From Marsupella aquatica (taxonomy: Eukaryota > Marchantiophyta): a stretch of 64,000 nucleotides of DNA. How positions within the stretch are numbered: the first letter of the stretch is position 1; every line of letters begins with the position of its first letter. The stretch is taken from the NCBI GenBank assembly GCA_973895155.1, contig OZ316893.1, positions 28,024,001 to 28,088,000 on the forward strand, read 5' to 3'. A program made the translations under genes and the position numbers. The notes beneath the pieces were generated by a model. It searched no databases and was not told the origin of the DNA. It saw only the letters and a program-made list of their open reading frames with translations. Shown here piece by piece: positions 10,030-21,209 of the stretch.

Positions 10030-13000
10030 ATGGAACCCGGGCAGAGGCCGGAGGTAAGGCTGAGGGTGAAAACCCGATTAGGGTTAGGGCGCGTTAAGCG
10101 TCGGCGGCTAGGAAGGATCAACGGGAAGAAGGACCGGCAGAGGAGAGGGGTAAGGAGCGCTTGCAGGAGATGGTGGCTCATTTGCGAGCACGAACTAGGC
10201 AGACGACTACGGGAGGCCAACTACTGTCAGTTGCTTAGGCAAGCACTCGGGGAGAGAGTAGATACCGACGATCGACCTAAGGAGGGTATGAGCAACGTCA
10301 ATCAAGCGGCACATTTCTGGGGATGCCTGTTCGAACGGGCAACTGAGTACATCAAGACTTACGAGGACGAGGAATCAGAAAGGGCAGCTCGAGAACGGCA
10401 GGAGCTCGCTCGATTGTGGGAGCTGCAGAAGACGGCTTTCTTAGGAGGCGAACTCATCAAGGACGAGTTCCTGTGGACGCCTACTTCCAATCAACTCGAC
10501 GATCTTCTGTTTTGCAAAGACAGCGTCGTCGGCATCCGAGAGGCCATCAAGAACTGCAACGACATACACTGGGAATTAAAGGGTAGCACGGAAAGGTGGA
10601 CCCGGGCAACGGTGCTAGGAGAAACCTCCACGGCAGCAGAGATGAAGAGGAAGGGGGCCGTCAACGATGAAGCCACCCCGGCAAAAAGAACAAGGTCGGC
10701 GGCACCAAAGAAGCCAGCCGAGCAGCAGAGCAAGGGGCAGGGAGAAGCCGAAGAGGAGGAGGTCGATCCCATCAAGGCCATTCCAACTAGGGATGACACC
10801 TGGAAGGGCTGGGCGGCAACCCTACCGGTGGAGGTGCAACTACATTTTGCACGGGAGGAGGATGCATGCTTTACGGCCATGCAGACCAAGAAGTACCAAG
10901 GCTTCATGGCCGGATCCGGCTTGGAGGCCTTTGTAAGATTACCATGGCTGAAGCCGGAGGTACCGGAGTCAGACCTATTAGAATTCGTGGGGTCATGGGA
11001 ACCCGAGACCAATTGCACGAGGATATATGGGAAGGATTTCTATCTTACTCCCAAGGTGATTGCCGAAGTGTTTGGCTTGCCGATGGGCAATAAGACCAAA
11101 GTTGATACCAGGAAGACCTTGCCTGACAAGGAGTTCCGGTCGTTCCCCGGGCCATCAACGAAGAATGGCTTCTTCCGGAACACCTGCACCAACCCGCACA
11201 TAGGAGAGATGATCGACTTCTTGCGGGTGACCATGCATTGTAACTTACCGAGGGCAGAGATCGGCAAGGCACAGGTCTATCTGGCAGAAAGGCCAGACCC
11301 AAGCCGGGACTACAACGGGTACCTCCTCAACCAATTGAAGAAGATCTTAAAGGAGGAGCAGCAGGTAATCGGCATGGGGAGCGTGTCGCGGCTTGGCTAT
11401 CACATGCCGCTGTTGTGCCGGTATGCCAGAGGTCAGACTTTTGCCCCGGTACTTCCCCTGCAGGTAAGGGCACCCGAGGAAGCTCCAACGCCGAGGCCGT
11501 TGGCTGAGAAGCCTCAACCACCTGTTAGTCCTACGATCGAGCAGGTGTTTAGGCCCAGGAAGGAAGACTTGCCGATGCAGCAACCAGGCATGCAGAGTCT
11601 GCTGAAACTACTGGAGAAAGAAAAGAAATCGGCATCGGCAACAACAACGGCAACGGCAACAATGCAGGACACTACTACAGAGGTAGGCCTACACCGGCTC
11701 ACAAGAGAAAACCCCTTTGCTGGAGACAAGAAGAGAATCAGGCCGGAATCCAAGCCAGGTGTTCGAATGTACGTGGGAACCTCAACCTCTGAATCTGAGG
11801 CAGAATTGCCTGAAGCTCCTACCGAGGAAGAGGAGAGGGAGAAGCCGGACGTCCAAGAGGTAGAGGAGGCAGTGGAGGACTGCAGCCATGATAATTCCGG
11901 CTATGGGTCGGACCATCACGTTCCAGGAGTAAGGACCTATGGCCGGTTTGTCCCCACACTTCCAAGGGTAGTGCGAGGGGACCCCAACCAGTAGAGTAGC
12001 CCTGAGTCTCCCCCACCAGATGTTGCTCCCCCGAGCTTTGACGGCATAAAACAGACGGTGCAGGAATTTCAGGAGCGAATCAAGCAGGAGGAAGAGGCCG
12101 CCCTGGCTAAGGAAAAGGATTTACCAGGAGGAGATTGGCCGGAGGACATCAGGCGGCTAGCCGAAAAAGGAAGCAAACCTCTAGCCACGATTGAAGAGAT
12201 CCGCAGGACGGCGTGGGAGCAGAGGCCACGATGGGCGATGCCGATCACTTCTACTTACTCCACCTACGCTAAGAATAGAGCCATGGAGTATGGTGAGATG
12301 TGTGGGGAACTTGCGCTCGGCATCTTTGGAGAGGAGTTGGAGGTAGGACCCTTTTTTCATAGGGAGCAGTTGGAGAAGCACCAATTAGAAGAAGCGGTGG
12401 CTTTAGAGAGAAGCAAGAAGGACGAGGTCATTCGGCGGCTTAGGAGGATGGAAGCCGAGATTGAAGATCTAAGGGCGGCCAAGAAAGCCCAAGATGAACT
12501 GCGGATTAAATGACATGAGCTGAACATCATGCAGGGGCAGTTGGACGCCGCGCAGGCTGATAATCAAAATATCAAGGATAAACTAACTCAGACGCAGGAA
12601 GAGTTGGCCGACACGATCAAAGAGAGGGAAAAGTGGAAGCAAGAGCTGAAGAATACAGAGGAGGCCCACATAACAGCCAACAGCCGGGCCATGGCGGAGA
12701 CCCAAAGAAAGGAATGGGCGTTGAAAGGGGAGCTCGAGAAAATCCGCGGAGCCCTTGAGCAGAAGGAGGTCGAGTTAGGGAAATCCTATCAAGGGATTAT
12801 GGCGCTGTAGCAGGAGCTTGCGTCCCTGACGGCCAGCTTCAAGGCCGACCTAAGGGAGAAGGACGAGATGCTCGAACAGACTTACGCCAAGATGAACCAG
12901 ATGGAGTCTGTCATCATTGCAGAGCTCGACAAGGAGCTAAGAGCAACCCAGGAGGAGAGGGCTACCTTGAAGAAGGAATTGGAGGAAGCCCACAGGGAGC

Positions 13001-13629
13001 AGGAGGAGGCCAAAAACGAGCTGGAGGGGGCACGTAAGGACCTGGATGAAACCCAAGAGGAGTTGGAGGAAATCACGAGGAAGATGGAGAACCTACAGCG
13101 GCGGGCCGACAACCAAACAGAGCGGCTGAAGAAACAAGCCGCAATATTTAAATGCTTAGCTGCAGCAGGTCCATCTCCCGTTGGGACAAACCAGTTACCA
13201 GGGGTGGTAATTGCCGAAGGACAAGCCGCGTCAACTGCACCAGTGCCGGAAGTAAGTGGGAAGGGGAAGGGACCAGCTGCCGAGCCACCAACGAAGAAGA
13301 AGCGGAAACCTTCAGGGTCAAGGAGTAATACGACTTCACAGGCCGTGGTGATCAAGGAGGTAGACCCAGCACCGACCCCAGACAGGGTCACGGCTAAGGA
13401 TCCAACTACCCTAGGGGAAGGGGAAGCCGAAGCCGTGGGAGTGGCTGAGGCCGAAGCCGTGGGTATTGCCGAGGCCGGTGTCGAGGCTGAAGCCGAAGGT
13501 GGACCCAGTCAGGCCGATGGAGAGTTGACTCGGTCAAGGGCAGGTAATCTGTCAGTAGGCGGGCCAACGGCAGTGGCTGAGGAGGAAGTGTTGGGGGCGT
13601 CCATTGAGGATCCACCACCGGTGTCGTGA
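10030..13629 (+). pseudogene. LTR-encoded ~1,200-codon PMD-like plus coiled-coil protein
   Basis: A single frame from ATG 10,030 (MEPGQRPEVR) to the stop at 13,627-13,629, broken only by TAG 11,992, TGA 12,511 and TAG 12,808. Other copies read Gln or Arg at these sites, so this was one protein. Residues ~85-190: helical block (HFWGCLFERATEY). ~263-450: globular PMD-like block (LPWLKPEVPESDLLEF, DFYLTPKVIAEVFGLP, KNGFFRNTC, IDFLRVTMHCNLPRA). ~450-650: Pro/Glu-rich linker. ~680-1050: long coiled coil rich in E, K, Q. C terminus: basic TKKKRKPSGS (likely NLS) and an acidic Ala/Glu tail. No enzyme motif seen. Function unknown; the architecture suggests nuclear scaffolding or host interaction. The reading frame lies wholly inside the LTR. 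Confidence 0.75.
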
Positions 13630-14550
13630 CGGTGCAAGGGCGCCGTTCCTTTTAGGGAGGGCGGACGTGGAGGGAGGAGGCGTGAGTGGGCAGGGCGGGC
13701 GCGGATCTCCACGTTTAGGATTAGGATCAGAACCAGGAGCGGCCCTGACACTTAGCTTAGTGGGATTGCGGTTCCACTGGTAGGAGCAACACTTGTGCTT
13801 CTGCCTTGCTGTACATAGGTAGATTCGGGCAAGTAGATTACTGTCAGGTAGATTAGGCTTACGATGCAAAGAATGGCGGATCCACTACCAGGATAAGTAC
13901 CTGGGCAGCGGGGAGCTCAGGGCCTCTTCTTTAGCAAGTTTTTAGTTTGCACCAGCCGGGCTGGGATCAAGTAGTACGAGAAGCTCTCGGTTAGTCATAC
14001 AGTGACCCTTGTGTATATTCATGTTTCCTCATGCCTAAGAGCTGAATAGAGTTGGCCTCACGGCTTAGTTCGCAGAACTTGTGTATGAGATGTACTGTTT
14101 GTATGGCAAGTGCATGGTATGACTCAGTCAGAATGAGTCATTTTGCTATTTGTGTGTCGCATTAACTTGTGTGAAGAGTGCCCACATCAACAGAAGGAAG
14201 GAAAGTAAGCAGGGGAGTGATAGTTGGATGTGTCGAGCTGAGAGAGGTCTTAGCGGCTTAACCAAGCCTATTGGGGATCATTCCGGCGGCGGAATCCAAA
14301 CATACCTAACAAGACGGAGGGGAAGACAGGGGAAGACAAGGGAAGGCCTATATTAGGCCGGCTACGTATCTCATGACCCGATGAAGGATCTGTCCAGTAT
14401 ATGTGTGTAAAATGTTAATAGTAGTAGTAGAAGGTTAGCAGCGTCCCATGCCGCTAAGCCGCGGAAACGGCCTCGCCAAGCACGAAACCTGCGGGAATCG
14501 GCTTGAGCTGGGGGGTTTCTTGGGTTTAGGGAGCCATGGGACGCACCACA
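13630..14550 (+). promoter_or_regulatory. Non-coding end of the 5' LTR (expected promoter and R/U5)
   Basis: Conserved between the 5' LTR, the 3' LTR (22,800 onward) and the inverted copy (31,822-32,695), although it has no coding frame. That conservation fits the transcription start, R and U5 of the element. A TATA-like tatatta at about 14,350 in a small palindrome (ggcctatattaggcc) is a candidate core promoter, unproven. Confidence 0.4.
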
Positions 14551-14572
14551 TTTTTGGCGCTAGATGGAGGGG
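14551..14572 (+). other. Primer-binding site of the gypsy element
   Basis: Immediately after the LTR terminus: tttt then TGGCGCTAGATGGAGG. Plant gypsy elements commonly have a TGGCGC-starting site here, complementary to a tRNA 3' end. I do not assign the tRNA. Confidence 0.65.
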
Positions 14573-14620
14573 GGCATTTCTTAAGCCGTGAGATATGAAG
14601 TTAGAACGGAAGCGTAGGTA

Positions 14621-17611
14621 ATGACTGACCTTACGCCGAGGGAAGAAAGAGTGATTCAACGGGAGAGAGCTCGACTGCAGCAGCTCGCCGGGTGGCATGA
14701 TACACAGCGACTGAGAGGGGCAGAAAGAGCTGGTAGCTCCGAAACTGGAAGTGGCGTCGAAGAAGACATACCAGAGGAAGAGTCGGTAAGGAGAAGTGAG
14801 TCTCCAACCGACATGGGGGAACCAGAGGCACGGCCAGACGAGAGGCCAGGGACCAGATTGAGCCAGCGGTCGCGCATACATTACAAAGCATTTCATGGGA
14901 GAGGAGATGAGGATCCGGACGAATGGTTGGATGATTTCGAGGGAACCGCTGCAGCAAATGGAGAATCGGCCATCAAGATGCAGATTCTTCCCGGCCTGTT
15001 CAAGGGTGAGGCTAGGCCTTGGTACAGAGCATTAGATGTGGAAGATCAAGCCATCTGGGATATCTTCAAAACACTCTTTGTTAAGGAGTTTCGACCCATT
15101 GGAACTTCAGAACTAGCAGTGCTGAAGTTGGGACAACTTCGGTTCAAGGAGAACAAATCCTTCAGGAAGTTCTTGCAACGCTTTCAGAAACTGGTAAGAC
15201 GTACAAAGACCAATGCATCTGAAGGTATGCAACTTCAATGGTTGGTGAATGCTTTGCCACAGAAGATGAGTTTTGCAATTAGGAAGGAGAACCCGGAGAC
15301 TTTAGCCGAAGCAATTAAGGATATTCAATTATACATTAATGCAGATATCACAAGCCGGAAGAAACAGCTTAAGTCTGAGAGTTCCTCATCAGAGGAGGGA
15401 TCACCCCATAAGAAAAAAGATAAGAAGAAGAAACATTCCAAGAAGTCTAGAAGTGATAAGTCAAGCTCGGATAGTGGGAGTAGCAAGAGTGAGTCATCTT
15501 CTAGTTCTGAAGAAGAAAAAACTAGGAAAAGGAAGGGCAGAAGGAGAGGGAAGACGAAAGTCAAGATGGAGGCTAAGCCACCAGATAACATCGTAGCCCT
15601 TACCGAGCAACTTAAGGCTATCATTGCAGAGGTAAAACCAAAGAAGGTAGTACAGGAGGATAGCTCTGTATGGTGTGCCTTATGTTATAAAACCGGACAC
15701 CATAAAGATGCGTGTCCTAAGCTTAATACTAATCATGTTCGGCATGTGGCCGAGATCAGACCATGTCAGGGAGAAGTAGAGTACTTTTTGGGAGATGCCG
15801 CTGATAGTGTTTTCGGCATCAGTGAGACTGGAGCACGAGACCTATCCAACAGACCTGCATCTCTATGGTCAGGGTTAAGGAACAATCCAGGAGAGATGTA
15901 TCCTCGGATTATTCAGAACCCGTCAGTACCTCCTAGGCCGAATGTGCAAAGATTTGCGGCGTGCTATAATTGTGGTCAACCTGGCCATTTTGCTAGAGAA
16001 TGCCCGAATTCACGCAAACAGGGTGATGGACAACCAGCTCAGCTATGTATGGGATGCCGACAGGAAGGTCATATGCTAGGGCAATGTCCTACTTGGTTGG
16101 CAGGCCTGGCCGCAAATCATAAGCTTTTGCCGATCAAGATCTTACCGCCAGGTACTACCCCCGGAGGAGTTCAAATCAACCACATCGAACTAGGATGGCA
16201 AGAGGATGTCGAGGCAGAGTTCGTACCATCTGATGATGAGGCCGAAGCCCTATCAACCTTCTCAGAGGAGGATTTAGATCATGATTGCTACCGGGTCTCT
16301 ACTCGATCTACCAGAAGGAAGGAAAGGTGGGATGGGCTGGCCAAAAATAAAGGGAAGGTTACGGAGGAAAGGATCGACTCTTTGTCAACATCAACAGAAG
16401 GAGAAGGGAGGGCTCCGGCAATACAGGTAAGCCATGAGCCCACCAGTGAAACCAATCCTTCACAAGATAGCGACTTCAATCGAGATCATCCTAAGTTGTT
16501 CTACCCCTCTGTTACGGCTAGTGTTAAGGAACAACTAAGAGAATTAGAAACCCTGGAGAATACCGAAGCCATTGCCAAGGATGTAAAACGAGCAAAAGCA
16601 TTGTTTGCTTCGGAAGACCCAACAGCTGTGGAGACTAGCGTGGCAAAACTGGCCGAATCCAAGACGGAAACACCACCAGAAGAGAAGCCGATTGTTCCCT
16701 ATGACCTGGCTAAAGATGTACTAGAATCTAGAGTCTCGGCAACAGTAGGTCAACTATTGAAAAATAGCCCGTACTTCCGGAAGCAATTAAGGAAGGCTAT
16801 TCTCGGCAAGCCGAGATTACCCAAGGTAGCAACCAGATCCGACGTACTAATGATAGAAGAAGATCAAGGAGCCCCAGCATTACCATTAATGATTCAAAGA
16901 GAATTATTACTACGGGTACCCATCGATGGAGGATCAGGGGTATGTATTATGATTGATTCAACAGCAAAAGGGTGGGGTCTAACACCGGAGATGACTGGAA
17001 GAGTGTTGAACATGGCCAATGGATATCAGGTCATTCCGACGGGAGTGTTAACCGGCATCAAGACAGAGATAGGAGGTATCTTCTTTAGCATTAACTATGT
17101 AGTAATGAAGCCGGTAAATCCTACGTCATTCCGGCTATTGATTGGTAGGCCATGGCTGTACCTAGCCGAGGTAATAGAAGATTGGGGTAAAAAGCAGTTC
17201 ACTTTCGGGACCCCCTCTATCACGGTATCCTGGGACACTAAGGATGACCGTGGGAAAAGCATAAGGGAAGTAGATGGGTACGATAGTGCACTGGAGTCAG
17301 CCGATGAAGTACGTTGGTTAGAATGCCTCACTAACCTAACCGAAGAAGGTGTCTTTGGACCAGAGGTACCCCCCAGCGGATTATGGCAAGAACCAATGGA
17401 AGGTGACTTGGAAGAAGAAGACGAAGAGGTCGAGGACTGCTTTACAATAGAATCCACCTTTTTAGCTGCAATTCCGGAGGAAGTAAAGGATGTAGACCAA
17501 TTGGATGAAACGGCTAAGTGGGGAGCAGTAGCAGGGACAGTGGATTTTCTGCAGGCGTTGTGGCAGAGCCGACGGGGTCCACAACGCCATCGATCATCGG
17601 CAAGGAATTAA
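14621..17611 (+). CDS. gag-pro: Gag-protease polyprotein of the gypsy element
   Basis: 996 codons, intact; ATG 14,621 lies 70 bases after the LTR. Residues ~100-200 form the retrotransposon gag capsid domain (EWLDDFEGTAAANGES, ARPWYRALD, LRFKENKSFRKFLQRF). ~245-320 is a Ser/Lys-rich basic region. Three CCHC-type knuckles follow: WCALCYKTGHHKDAC (~350), CYNCGQPGHFAREC (~447) and CMGCRQEGHMLGQC (~475). A retropepsin active site (PIDGGSGVCIM) lies near residue 766, so the protease sits in the gag frame, followed by an acidic tail. The frame overlaps pol by 94 bases, with pol in the -1 frame, which suggests programmed frameshifting. It packages element RNA and matures the polyprotein in cytoplasmic particles. 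Confidence 0.92.
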   Translation: MTDLTPREERVIQRERARLQQLAGWHDTQRLRGAERAGSSETGSGVEEDIPEEESVRRSESPTDMGEPEARPDERPGTRLSQRSRIHYKAFHGRGDEDPDEWLDDFEGTAAANGESAIKMQILPGLFKGEARPWYRALDVEDQAIWDIFKTLFVKEFRPIGTSELAVLKLGQLRFKENKSFRKFLQRFQKLVRRTKTNASEGMQLQWLVNALPQKMSFAIRKENPETLAEAIKDIQLYINADITSRKKQLKSESSSSEEGSPHKKKDKKKKHSKKSRSDKSSSDSGSSKSESSSSSEEEKTRKRKGRRRGKTKVKMEAKPPDNIVALTEQLKAIIAEVKPKKVVQEDSSVWCALCYKTGHHKDACPKLNTNHVRHVAEIRPCQGEVEYFLGDAADSVFGISETGARDLSNRPASLWSGLRNNPGEMYPRIIQNPSVPPRPNVQRFAACYNCGQPGHFARECPNSRKQGDGQPAQLCMGCRQEGHMLGQCPTWLAGLAANHKLLPIKILPPGTTPGGVQINHIELGWQEDVEAEFVPSDDEAEALSTFSEEDLDHDCYRVSTRSTRRKERWDGLAKNKGKVTEERIDSLSTSTEGEGRAPAIQVSHEPTSETNPSQDSDFNRDHPKLFYPSVTASVKEQLRELETLENTEAIAKDVKRAKALFASEDPTAVETSVAKLAESKTETPPEEKPIVPYDLAKDVLESRVSATVGQLLKNSPYFRKQLRKAILGKPRLPKVATRSDVLMIEEDQGAPALPLMIQRELLLRVPIDGGSGVCIMIDSTAKGWGLTPEMTGRVLNMANGYQVIPTGVLTGIKTEIGGIFFSINYVVMKPVNPTSFRLLIGRPWLYLAEVIEDWGKKQFTFGTPSITVSWDTKDDRGKSIREVDGYDSALESADEVRWLECLTNLTEEGVFGPEVPPSGLWQEPMEGDLEEEDEEVEDCFTIESTFLAAIPEEVKDVDQLDETAKWGAVAGTVDFLQALWQSRRGPQRHRSSARN

Positions 17612-20600
17612 ATACCAAGGGATCGGCATACAAGCCGATTACGAGGGCAGAACAAATTGAGGCCCTATTAGAAGCCGAGAGAGCACAACGGCCTAACTCT
17701 CAGGAGCAAGAGGTGGATGAGATGGACAGACACGATCTAGAGCCAAGGCAGGAAGGGGAGCCGACCACTAATTCAAAACCAAATAGACCGGTAAGGGGAC
17801 AATCTATGGACACCAAGGAAGGGACCGACTCGGCTAGTCCAACCGAGATCCTAGTTTATGGAGGTATGAGATTAGAGAGACTGGAAGCCGAACTGGACCC
17901 GAATTTGAAGAAGCAGATTAATATGATCCAAGCACGGCAATATCGGAAGCTCGACTTAGGAGAGGGAAGAGAACTGAACTTAGGGAGAAACCTAGCACCT
18001 GAGCTCGAGAAAGAGATCAGTGACTTATTGATTGAATTTCAGGATGTGTTTGCATGGAGTCACCAAGATCTAAAGGGAGTAGATCCAACACTAGGGGAAC
18101 ATCGAATTGATCTCATGTTAGGAGCCAAATCATTTCGACAACCAATTCGAAGGATGAACCCGAAGTATTCCCTGCTGGTCAAAACAGAAATCGACAAACT
18201 AGTGGAAGCTGGATTCATCACTCCAGTCCTGCATTCAGACTGGGTGTCTCCAATTGTGATAGTTCCCAAGAAAGCTGGACCCGATGGTAAACCCAAGATC
18301 CGGGTTTGTCAGGATTACAGGAAGCTGAATGAAGCAACATTAAAAGACCATTTTCCTTTACCGTTTACTGATATGGTACTAGACATGGTAGCCAGTCATG
18401 AACTATATTCATTCATGGATGGATACTCTGGTTATAACCAAATCAGGATTCGGCAGGAAGACCAAATCAAGACGGCCTTCATCACGGAATGGGGGATCTA
18501 TGTCTTCAATCGTATGCCGTTTGGACTCTGCAACGCACCAGCTATGTTCCAATGATTAATGGTGAACATTTTTCATGATTACTTGAGAAAGTTCATGGAA
18601 ATCTTCATTGATGACTTTGCAGTATTCGGGAAGGCATCGAAACATGCTAAATACCTCAGGAAAACCTTCATGAGATGTAGAGAGGTGGGTCTCAAGTTAC
18701 ACCCAGATAAATGTTTTTTTGCAGTAACCGAGGGGGTGCTACTAGGTCACAAGGTATCAAGGAAGGGCATTGAGATTGACAAAGGTAAGCTAGCAGTATG
18801 GCTAGATATCATGCAACCTAAGAACATAAAGGATGTAAGATCCTTCTTGGGATGCATTGGTTACTATCGCCGGTTCATCAAGGATTTTGCCAAGCTGGCT
18901 TTACCATTAACCAATATGCTCAAGGCAGGAGCAGACTTCGAACCCACACCCAAACGAGTCACAGCGGTGGTAGAATTGAAGCAGATGTTAGTAGAGGCCC
19001 CAGTCATGATAGCACCGGACTGGAACAAAGATTTTCATGTTTTTGTAGATGTCTCGGGCTTCTGTATTGGCTCAGTACTAAGTCAGTTGGATGAGAAAGG
19101 AAGGGACCATCCCATATACTTCGCAAGCCGTCAGCTTGCCGATGCCGAACGGAACTACTCTACCACGGAAAGAGAAGCATTAGGAGTCATTTATTCTTGT
19201 AAAAAGTTTAGGTATTATTTACTAGGGTACAAGGTAATCTTTCATACTGATCATGAAAGTTTGAAGTACCTAGTCAATAAGCCGGACCTTACAGGCAGAG
19301 TAGCAAGATGGATTTTGCTATTACAGGAGTTTGACTATGAGCTGAGGATCAAGCCGGGAAAGTTACATGCCAATGCCGACTTCTTTTCAAGGATCACAGG
19401 TAAACCTGCCACGGATTGCATCGATGATCGATTCCCCGACGAGGAGCTATTCGTTGTGGAGATAGCTGGTACATGGTACCCTGAGATTTTACAATTTCTC
19501 AGCACTTCCAGATTACAGCCAGGATTAAGCCGAGAGCAAGCCGCAGTCTTTGTGCGGAAGGTCAGACAGTATCAGTGCATTAAAGGCATACTGCACAAGC
19601 ATGGAATCAACGGCACGATTCAAAGGTGTTTGGAAAAGAGAGAGGTAAAACGAGTCCTACGGGCCATGCATGGAGAGGAGGCCGGAGGACATTTTGCCCC
19701 AGTAACCACGTCTAAGAAGATATTAAATGCCGGTTACTGGTGGCCCACCTTGCACAAAGATGTCTATCAGTTTATCAAACAATGCGATCCTTGTCAACGA
19801 GCGGGAGGACCAAGGGCGTCCACCAGGCATCCACTGCACCCTATTCTACCTCTGGCACCATTCGAGAAGTGGGGTATTGATTACATTGGACCTCTGAAAC
19901 CACTGACCCACCCTCGACGGAACAAGTACATAATCCTGGCTACGGATTATGCAACTAAATGGGTAGAGGCCAGACCAACAACGAAGGATGATGCAATTAC
20001 TACGGCTAGATTCATGTATGAGCAGATCTTCACCAGGTATGGAGCACCCCTAGAATTAGTTAGTGATAGAGGAACCCATTTTTTGAATGATATAATTAGT
20101 CGTTTAAATGAGCAGTATTTAGTTAAACATAGGCCTACTACTCCCTACCATCCAAAGGCAAACGGGTTGACAGAACGAGCAAACGGAATCATAGGAAAGA
20201 TATTGAACAAGACAGTAGCTCAGAACAAACTCGATTGGGATGATAAATTGTTTGCTGCTGTTTTTGCTTACAATCTTGCCTATAAATCCACTACCGGTCA
20301 TACACCCTTCTTCTTAACCTTTGGACAAGAAGCCCTGGTACCCATGCAACTTGAGATACCGACATTTCAAGTTACAATTGAGGAAAGAGCCTCAGCGGAG
20401 GAGAGCCTAAAGGAGCGAGAATATAGGTTAGAAGCTTTAGAGGAAGCGAGAATGATTTCAGCCGAGAGAGTAGAATATAGACAGAATATCATGAAGCAGC
20501 AGTATGATAAAAGGTTAAAAGTAGTTAGTATTCATACCGGTGATCTTGTGCTACTTTATGACAGTAGGTATATTAGGTTTCCAGGAAAGCTTTACACTCG

Positions 20601-20784
20601 CTGGTTAGGACCCTTTAGAGTAACCATGATGTTCCCCAATGGCTCCGTACAATTGGCCAACATTACGGGAGAGGTATATCCAGTTCGCATCCATTATGAC
20701 CGCCTCAAGAAATACTATATGGACGAAGATGAAGTTGTTCGCGAGGACGCTTCACAATTAAGTGGGGAGCTATGTGATGCCTAG
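17518..20784 (+). pseudogene. pol: Pol: reverse transcriptase, RNase H, integrase (one nonsense codon)
   Basis: A ~1,088-codon frame broken once, by TGA at 18,553-18,555 in the conserved F-Q-R-L-M stretch of RT (here FQ-stop-LM), a clear CGA-to-TGA change. RT: PIRRMNPKYSLLVKTEI, RVCQDYRKLNEAT, active site FIDDFAVFG (~18,604). RNase H: FVDVSGFCIGSVLSQ, TEREALG, HTDHESLKYL, HANADFFSR. Integrase: HHCC zinc region (H-x6-H, then QCDPC), DDE residues in GIDYIGP, VSDRGTHF and GLTERANG, then a short C-terminal domain (LVLLYDSRYIRFPGKL). No chromodomain evident. It copies the RNA and inserts the cDNA. Expression would need a -1 shift from gag in the overlap 17,518-17,611. The frame runs 12 bases into the 3' LTR. 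Confidence 0.93.
20759..20772 (+). other. Polypurine tract
   Basis: The purine-rich run aagtggggag ends two bases before the 3' LTR terminus TGTGATG, the expected primer for plus-strand DNA synthesis. It lies within the last codons of pol. Confidence 0.75.
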
Positions 20785-21209
20785 ACAGGAATCACTCGGC
20801 CGGTTAAGTGGGTAAAGCAGGAAGGCACCCTAGGAACACCTTAGTATAGTGACAAAACAAGGAAAATACAAACAATTAGGGGCAACCATGGAACCCGGGC
20901 AGAGGCCGGAGGTAAGGCTGAGGGTGAAAACCCGATTAGGGTTAGGGCGCGTTAAGCGTCGGCGGCTAGGAAGGATCAACGGGAAGAAGGACCGGCAGAG
21001 GAGAGGTAGTCCAAGCCGGGGAGAAGGTGGTGGAGGACTACGGCAATGACGACTTCGGCTACGGGTCGGACCATCATGTCCCAGGAGTAAGGACCTGTGG
21101 CCATTTCATCCCCACGCTTCCTAGAGTAGTTCAAAAGGGACCCCACCCAGTAGAGCAGCCCCAAGTCTCCCCCACCAGTCAGATGTCGCTCCCCCGAGAT
21201 TTGACAGGA

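Larger units (their letters stand above)
9915..14550 (+). repeat. 5' LTR, 4,636 bp, carrying an open reading frame
   Basis: Delimited by comparison with 20,773-27,892: the first ~230 bp and the last ~2.7 kb (minus insertions) match closely. The match stops exactly before the primer-binding site (14,551) and starts exactly after the polypurine tract (20,772). The first 115 bp and last 921 bp are non-coding; most of the rest is the frame 10,030-13,629. Confidence 0.9.

Noticed and set aside
10491-11018. Long minus-strand frames opposite the LTR protein and opposite the coiled-coil region
   Set aside because: They recur only as complements of the plus frame, with Ser/Leu-rich composition and no conservation in copies carrying stops.
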